Assembly: GCA_903885855.1 (NCBI GenBank)
Contig: CAISKG010000149.1
Span: 1-5,753, forward strand
DNA: 5,753 nucleotides
From: an uncultured Planctomycetaceae bacterium
GTDB lineage: Bacteria > Planctomycetota > Planctomycetia > Pirellulales > UBA1268
Direction of reading: 5' to 3'
Positions 1 to 4,250 of this stretch are shown in pieces (position 1 is the first letter of the stretch; each line of letters starts with the position of its first letter). Both the position numbers and the translations under genes were made by a program. The notes beneath the pieces were generated by a model that was not told the origin of the DNA, made no database searches, and was given only the letters and a program-made list of their open reading frames with translations.

Positions 1-3000
1 CGCCCCGCGCCGGGCCGGCATCGCCGCCCCGACGCGCTCGCGCCAGGCGGCGAGGCGCCCGTGCAGCTCGCGCGCGCGCTCGGGGTGCTCGGCGGCGAGG
101 TTCCGCGACTCCCCCGGATCGGCGGCCAGGTCGTAGAGTTCGAGGCGGCCGTCCTCGAAGAACTCGAGCAGCTTCCAGTCGCCGGAGAGCACCGATCCGC
201 CCGGGGTGGTCCGCCAGCGTCCCGCCCCCGCGCCGAGATAGCCTGGGAAGTGCTGGAACACCGGCTCCCGCGCCGGGGCGGCGGCCGGGTCGGCGAGGAG
301 GGGCACGAGGCTCGTGCCGTCCACCGGCTGCCCGGGGGCGGGGGGGGCGCGGCCCGCCTCGAGGAAGGTGGCGAAGAGGTCGACGTGGATCGTGGGCGCG
401 GCGACCGTCGTCCCCGGCCGCGTGACCCCCGGCCAGCGCACCAGCAGCGGCACGCGCACGCCCCCCTCGTAGAGGCTCCCCTTGCCGCAGCGCAGGGGGG
501 CGTTGTCGGTGACGTCGGCCTCGCCGCGCAGCCCCTCGCGGGCGTAGCCGCCGCGGCCGCCGTTGTCGCTCGAGAACACGAACACCGTGTCGTCGGCGAT
601 GCCCGCCTCCTCCAGCGCCGCGCGGATCCGCCCCACGCTCTCGTCGACGCTGGCGATCATCGCCGCGTAGGTCGGATCGCGGTGGCCCCCCGCCGGGGCC
701 GCGTCGCGGAAGGACGCCACGAGCTCCTCCTTGGCCTCGAGCGGCGCGTGGACGCCGAAGTGGGGCACGTAGAGGAAGAAGGGGCCGCCGGCGTGGCGGC
801 GGATGAAGTCGCAGGCCCGGTCGGTGAGGAAGTCGGCCAGGTACTCTCCCCGCGGATGCTCCACCGGCGGATCGGTTTCGAAGCCGAAGTGGCGGCCGTG
901 GGAGGTGATGGCCTCGTCGAAGCCGCGCCGGGAGGGATGGTGGGCCGCGTCCTCGCCGAGGTGCCACTTCCCGAACATCCCCGTGGCGTAGCCTGCGGCC
1001 CCGAGCAGGTCGGCGATCGTGCGCCGGTCGAGCGGGAGGCGGGTGACGTTGTCGACGGGGCGCAGGGGGCGGCTCCTCCAGTCGAAGCGGTCGATGCCCC
1101 CCACCGTGTAGACGCCCGTGCGCGCGCCGTACTGCCCGCTCAAAAGCGCCGCGCGCGTCGGCTGGCAGTTGGGACAGGCGTGGTGGGAGAGGAAGCGCGT
1201 GCCGTCGGCGGCGAGGCGATCGATGTGGGGGGTGCGGTAGTAGGCCGATCCCTGCACGCCGAGATCGGTGTAGCCGAGGTCGTCGGCGAGGACGAAGACG
1301 ATGTTCGGCGGGCGCGCCCGCGGCGCTGCGGCGCCCGCGTCAGTCTGCGGCGCTGCGGCGTTCGCGTCAGTCCGCGGCGCTGCGGCGCCCGCGCGCGCCG
1401 CCGCGTCGGCGAAGGGGATCGGCCAGGCCGGGTCGGGGCGGTGCTCGCGGTCGAGAATCCGCTCCAGCCGCGCCGCGACCAGCGGCTGCGCCGCCGCCAC
1501 GTCGTGCGCCTCGCCGGGGTCGGCGGCGAGGTCGTAGAGCTCGAGCGGCGCGGCCTCCTCGCCCGCCCGATCGCGGGCCCGTCGCACCCCCTTCCAGAGC
1601 CCGTCCTTCGAGGCTTCGAGCGCCGTCTGCCAGCGCCGCTCGGTGAGCTCGCGGTAGAGCACGCGCTCGGCCGGCGGCGGCGCCGTGCCCAGCAGCGCCG
1701 GGGCGAGATTGATGCCGTCGAGGCCGGGGGGCACCCGCGCGCCGATCCCGGCCAGGTGGAGGAGCGTCGGCAGCCAGTCCTCGCAGCCGGTTGGGGTGTC
1801 GATCCGGCCGCCGGCGGGGATCCGCCCCGGCCACACCACCACCGCCGGCACCGACAGCCCCCCTTCGTAGGGCGACCCCTTCCAGTCGCGCGCGCGCCCG
1901 TGGCTCCCCAGGCGGTCGGTGGGCGCGCCGCCGGCGCCGGGGAAGGTGGCGCCGTTGTCGCTCGAGAACACGAAGATCGTGTCGTCGGCGAGGCCGAGCT
2001 CCTCCAGCAGCGCCACGATCCGCCCCACGTCGCGGTCCATGCGCGTGATCATCGCGGCCAGCGTGGCCGCGGGCTCGGCGCAGGGGACGTAGCCCCCCTT
2101 GCCCCCGAGGTAGGGCGCCTCGGGGCCGAAGCGGCGCCGGTGGTCGACGAGCGAGGGCTCGTCGGCGGGCACCTGCAGGGCGACGTGCGGCAGCGTCGTC
2201 GGCACGTAGAGGAAGAAGGGGCGGTCGCGGTTGGCGCGCACGAAGCCGAGCGCCTCCTCGGTGATCCGATCGGCGGAGTAGGTGGTGCCCCGGAAGCGGG
2301 CGAAGTCGGCCGGCCCGGGGGGCGGATCGGCCGGCAGCGACGCCGTCACCGGCACGGGCGGGTTGTCGAGCGCCACGCGCGCGGCGCCGTCGCGGAGGAA
2401 GGCGGGATAGAAGGAGTGGGCGTGGCGCTGGCAGTTGTAGCCGAAGAACCTCCCGAACCCGGCGGCGGACGGATCGGAGGCGCTCCCCGGAGCCCCCAGC
2501 CCCCATTTCCCGAATCCACCGGTCGCCCAGCCCGCGTCGGCCAGGAGCCGCGCGAGGGTCACCGTGCCCTCGGGCATCGGCCGCTGCCCCTCGGGCTGCA
2601 CCTCGGAATTGCTGCGCACCGCGGCATGGCCCGGGTGGAGCCCGGTCATGAGCACGCAGCGGCTGGGCGCGCAGACGGCGCTGCCGGCCCAGTGGCGCTC
2701 CAGCCGCGTGCCGCGCGCGAACAGCGCGTCGACGTGGGGCGTGATCGCCACCTCCGATCCCAGCGCCCCCACGTCCCCCGTGCCGAGGTCGTCGGCGAGG
2801 AAGAAGACGATGTTCGGGGGGCGCTCGGCCGCCGCCGGCCGCGGCGCGAGCGGATCGCCGCAGTCGGCCGCCAGGGCGTCGAGGCGCGCCGCCAGGGCCT
2901 CCTTCCGCCCGGCCTCGGCCGGATCGGCGGCGAGGTCGCGCATCTCGAGGGGATCGGCGCGGAGGTCGAAGAGCTGCTCACGCCCCGCCGCCGGGTAGCG

Positions 3001-4200
3001 GATCAGCTTCCAGTCGGGGGTGACGATCGCGCGCTGCAGGTCGCGGTAGGCCAGGAGCAGGCCGTCGCGCACCGCCGACCGCTCCCCGCGGAGCACCGGC
3101 AGGAGGCTCCGCGCCTCGCTCTCCGCCGGCGCCGGCACGCCGGCCAGCTCGCCGGCGGTGGCCACGACGTCGGGGAGCAGGCACAGCGCCCCCTCGCGCC
3201 GCCCCGCGGGCACCCCCGGGCCGGCGAGGATCGCCGGGGCGCGCATCGAGTGCTCGTAGAGATTCTGCTTGCCGAGGAGGCCGTGGCTGCCGAGGGCCAG
3301 CCCCTGGTCGCTCACGAACAGCACGAGCGTGTCGTCGAGCCGGCCGCGGCGCTCGAGCACCGCGGTCATCCGCCCCACCTCGGCGTCGAGGGCGTCGACG
3401 CAGGCGTCGGCGTCGGCGATCTCCGCCGAGAGCGCCGCCGCCGTCAGCGGCCGGGGGAGGAGGAGCTCGTCGCGGACACCGAGCTCGCCGTTGTCGAAGG
3501 GATGCTCGGGGAGCCAGTTGGCCGGCGGCGGCGGCTCCCGGCCCCGGTAGCGCTCGCGGAAGGCCGGGGGCGCCTGCCGCGGGTCGTGCGGGAGCGTGAA
3601 GGCCACCCAGGCGAAGAACGGCTCCTCCCCCACCTCCTCGAGGAACGCCACCGCCGCGTCGCCGACGACCTGCGCGGAGTGCACGCCGGCGGCCGTCTCC
3701 GCCGCGCCGATCCCGCCGTCGGCCGCGGGGAACGACGACACCGGCACCCGCCACTGGTCGGTCATCCCGCCGAAGAACACGCCGCGGCCGGCCTGGAAGG
3801 CGCGCCGGGCGGAATCCTGGCCGTTGTGCCACTTGCCGGCGAGGAACGTGCGGCGGCCCGCGCGCGCGAAGGCCTCGGGCCAGGTGTCCTGCCCGGCGAG
3901 CGCCTCGTCGCGGCGGAAGAGCGTGCGCCCGGCGAGCATCATCGCCCGGCTGGCGATGCACACCGCCCCGTGCCCGCCCCCCATGCAGTAGGCCCGGTCG
4001 AACGACGTTCCCCGGGCCACGAGGGCGTCGAGCGCCGGGGTGCGGACGTGCGGATTGCCCAGGGCGTGGATCGTGTCGGCGCGCTGGTCGTCGGCGACGA
4101 TCACCAGCACGCTCGGGGGGCGCGCCGCGGCCGGCGCCGCGAGCGCCCAGGCCCAGAGGAGCGACATGCCGATCGCCACGGCGCACGGACGCGGAAGCAT
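1..4200 (-). CDS. Secreted triple-domain sulfatase fusion, 3'-partial (1400 codons in window)
   Basis: One uninterrupted frame encodes a Sec signal peptide and three different arylsulfatase-type domains in tandem, so one exported protein is predicted to carry three sulfate-ester hydrolase sites. Domain 1 spans about residues 28-447 (nucleophile Cys81 in CIASR), domain 2 about 461-926 (Cys510 in CAPSR) and domain 3 about 964-1396 (Cys1012 in CQPTR). Typical bacterial sulfatases of this class are 450-550 residues with one domain, so this is about three times the usual size. Fusion is supported by the absence of stops, by the lack of signal peptides before domains 2 and 3, and by the absence of ATG codons between Met420 and Met518 and between Met721 and Met1075. 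Neither later domain can therefore be translated whole from an ATG placed at its own boundary. The last residues (WRERVGAAMPARRGA) look like the normal end of a sulfatase domain, so the stop may lie just beyond the window, unless a fourth domain follows. The gene is 49 bases downstream of another sulfatase gene. Likely role: desulfating complex sulfated polysaccharides in the periplasm or outside the cell. Confidence 0.92.
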   Translation of the reverse strand, partial: MLPRPCAVAIGMSLLWAWALAAPAAARPPSVLVIVADDQRADTIHALGNPHVRTPALDALVARGTSFDRAYCMGGGHGAVCIASRAMMLAGRTLFRRDEALAGQDTWPEAFARAGRRTFLAGKWHNGQDSARRAFQAGRGVFFGGMTDQWRVPVSSFPAADGGIGAAETAAGVHSAQVVGDAAVAFLEEVGEEPFFAWVAFTLPHDPRQAPPAFRERYRGREPPPPANWLPEHPFDNGELGVRDELLLPRPLTAAALSAEIADADACVDALDAEVGRMTAVLERRGRLDDTLVLFVSDQGLALGSHGLLGKQNLYEHSMRAPAILAGPGVPAGRREGALCLLPDVVATAGELAGVPAPAESEARSLLPVLRGERSAVRDGLLLAYRDLQRAIVTPDWKLIRYPAAGREQLFDLRADPLEMRDLAADPAEAGRKEALAARLDALAADCGDPLAPRPAAAERPPNIVFFLADDLGTGDVGALGSEVAITPHVDALFARGTRLERHWAGSAVCAPSRCVLMTGLHPGHAAVRSNSEVQPEGQRPMPEGTVTLARLLADAGWATGGFGKWGLGAPGSASDPSAAGFGRFFGYNCQRHAHSFYPAFLRDGAARVALDNPPVPVTASLPADPPPGPADFARFRGTTYSADRITEEALGFVRANRDRPFFLYVPTTLPHVALQVPADEPSLVDHRRRFGPEAPYLGGKGGYVPCAEPAATLAAMITRMDRDVGRIVALLEELGLADDTIFVFSSDNGATFPGAGGAPTDRLGSHGRARDWKGSPYEGGLSVPAVVVWPGRIPAGGRIDTPTGCEDWLPTLLHLAGIGARVPPGLDGINLAPALLGTAPPPAERVLYRELTERRWQTALEASKDGLWKGVRRARDRAGEEAAPLELYDLAADPGEAHDVAAAQPLVAARLERILDREHRPDPAWPIPFADAAARAGAAAPRTDANAAAPQTDAGAAAPRARPPNIVFVLADDLGYTDLGVQGSAYYRTPHIDRLAADGTRFLSHHACPNCQPTRAALLSGQYGARTGVYTVGGIDRFDWRSRPLRPVDNVTRLPLDRRTIADLLGAAGYATGMFGKWHLGEDAAHHPSRRGFDEAITSHGRHFGFETDPPVEHPRGEYLADFLTDRACDFIRRHAGGPFFLYVPHFGVHAPLEAKEELVASFRDAAPAGGHRDPTYAAMIASVDESVGRIRAALEEAGIADDTVFVFSSDNGGRGGYAREGLRGEADVTDNAPLRCGKGSLYEGGVRVPLLVRWPGVTRPGTTVAAPTIHVDLFATFLEAGRAPPAPGQPVDGTSLVPLLADPAAAPAREPVFQHFPGYLGAGAGRWRTTPGGSVLSGDWKLLEFFEDGRLELYDLAADPGESRNLAAEHPERARELHGRLAAWRERVGAAMPARRGA
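13..1311 (-). other. Sulfatase domain 3 (CQPTR type)
   Basis: Residues about 964-1396. It starts RPPNIVFVLADDLGYTDLG (Asp973, Asp974). The nucleophile motif NCQPTRAALLSGQ has Cys1012, Thr1015 and Arg1016, matching CxPxR. MFGKWHLGED gives Lys1078 and His1080, VPHFGVHAP gives His1147 and His1151, SSDNGG gives Asp1212 and Asn1213, and CGKGSLYEGG gives Lys1240. GDWKLLEFFEDGRLELYDL and DPGESRNLA form the usual C-terminal subdomain. All recognisable catalytic and metal ligands are present, so this domain should be active. The N-terminal block and CQPTRAALLSGQY are characteristic of a widespread planctomycete arylsulfatase A-like group (family knowledge, not a search). The domain ends within a few residues of the window edge. 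Confidence 0.88.
1273..1315 (-). repeat. 43-base near-perfect direct repeat, copy 2 (start of domain 3)
   Basis: Partner of the copy at 2782-2824, encoding the start of domain 3 (RPPNIVFVLADDLG). The only two differences are single-base changes, one of which gives Val for Phe. Much of the remaining sequence of the two domains is well diverged, so the match is local. Confidence 0.8.
1321..1393 (-). repeat. 27-base tandem repeat (about 2.7 copies) encoding the linker between domains 2 and 3
   Basis: Copies lie at 1321-1347, 1348-1374 and, partial, 1375-1393. The two full copies differ at three bases. In protein terms the unit is AGAAAPRTD, then ANAAAPQTD, then AGAAAP (residues 937-960), a flexible Ala/Pro/Thr linker directly before RARPPNIV of domain 3. 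The unit is a multiple of three, so copy-number change would lengthen or shorten the linker without breaking the frame. It uses GCA and ACT codons that are scarce elsewhere in this very GC-biased gene. Confidence 0.9.
1423..2820 (-). other. Sulfatase domain 2 (CAPSR type, GKWGLG)
   Basis: Residues about 461-926. It starts RPPNIVFFLADDLG (Asp470, Asp471). The nucleophile motif AVCAPSRCVLMTG, with Cys510, Ser513 and Arg514, is a textbook formylglycine site. The next loop is GKWGLG: Lys565 is kept, but Gly567 sits where most sulfatases have His. GYNCQRHAHSFYP contains His593 and His595, TLPHVAL has His672, SSDNG has Asp748 and Asn749, and DWKGSPYEGG has Lys774. The C-terminal signature LYDLAADPGEAHDVAA is clear. 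The GKWGLG plus YNCQRxAH combination recalls an arylsulfatase A-like subfamily common in planctomycetes and Bacteroidetes; specificity is unknown. There is no start codon or export signal of its own, so it depends on domain 1 for secretion. Confidence 0.88.
2782..2824 (-). repeat. 43-base near-perfect direct repeat, copy 1 (start of domain 2)
   Basis: This stretch encodes the N-terminal strand of domain 2 (RPPNIVFFLADDLG). It matches the same stretch of domain 3 at 1273-1315 at 41 of 43 bases by manual alignment, with the same reading phase. The distance between copies, 1509 bases, is exactly 503 codons. Confidence 0.8.
2860..4119 (-). other. Sulfatase domain 1 (CIASR type)
   Basis: Residues about 28-447. 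VADDQRADT (Asp37, Asp38) provides the first metal ligands. The nucleophile loop GAVCIASRAMMLAGR has Cys81, Ser84 and Arg85, with Ala in the usual Pro position. AGKWHNG gives Lys123 and His125, TLPHDP gives His205, and SDQGLALGSHG gives Asp298 with Gln299 where Asn or His is usual. GKQNLYEHS gives Lys311. The C-terminal block DWKLIRYP ... FDLRADPLEMRDLA is the usual ending. The GAVC..SRAM..GR loop and the GKQNLYEHS segment resemble the iduronate-2-sulfatase/choline-sulfatase-like branch of bacterial sulfatases. This assignment is from memory of the family and the substrate is not determined. The domain is complete. Confidence 0.88.
4123..4200 (-). other. Sec signal peptide of the triple sulfatase
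   Basis: Residues 1-26 begin MLPRPC, continue through a hydrophobic core (AVAIGMSLLWAWALAA) and end PAAA, giving an A-x-A signal peptidase I site before Arg27. There is no twin-arginine motif. The Cys at residue 6 lies before the hydrophobic core, so it is not a lipobox. This is the only export signal seen in the whole 1400-residue frame, so all three domains should be exported together. Confidence 0.8.
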
Positions 4201-4208
4201 GGCTTGGG

Positions 4209-4213
4209 TCTCC
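4209..4213 (-). promoter_or_regulatory. Ribosome binding site of the triple-sulfatase gene
   Basis: The minus strand reads GGAGA eight bases upstream of the ATG at 4198-4200. This supports that ATG over in-frame GTG codons at 4231-4233 and 4225-4227 and over the in-frame ATG of residue 12. It is also the start that puts an arginine-containing n-region directly in front of a hydrophobic signal-peptide core. No -10/-35 promoter is apparent in the 49-base spacer, which fits read-through from the upstream gene. Confidence 0.6.
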
Positions 4214-4225
4214 GGGGCGCGGTCC

Positions 4226-4250
4226 ACGCCCACTGCGGGGGGGCAGGCGT
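4226..4250 (-). other. Possible weak hairpin overlapping the stop codon of the first gene
   Basis: On the minus strand the last base of the TGA begins ACGCCTGC, which can pair with GCA and GGCGT downstream around a CCCCC loop. The resulting stem has eight pairs with a 3-base bulge. No run of T follows, so it does not look like a standard intrinsic terminator, and the next gene starts 25 bases further on. It may affect coupling or mRNA stability, or be chance in GC-rich DNA. Confidence 0.2.

Noticed and set aside
1321..1393. Possible CRISPR or regulatory repeat array
   Set aside because: The units are contiguous, 27 bases, without spacers, and lie in frame within a coding linker, so this is a coding tandem repeat.
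1367..2506. A 379-codon minus-strand frame
   Set aside because: Out-of-frame shadow of sulfatase domain 2; arginine-rich low-complexity translation with no motifs.
2978..4186. A 402-codon minus-strand frame
   Set aside because: It is out of frame with sulfatase domain 1 and gives an Arg/Ala/Gly/Pro-rich protein without motifs; the true frame over the same DNA contains all expected sulfatase signatures.
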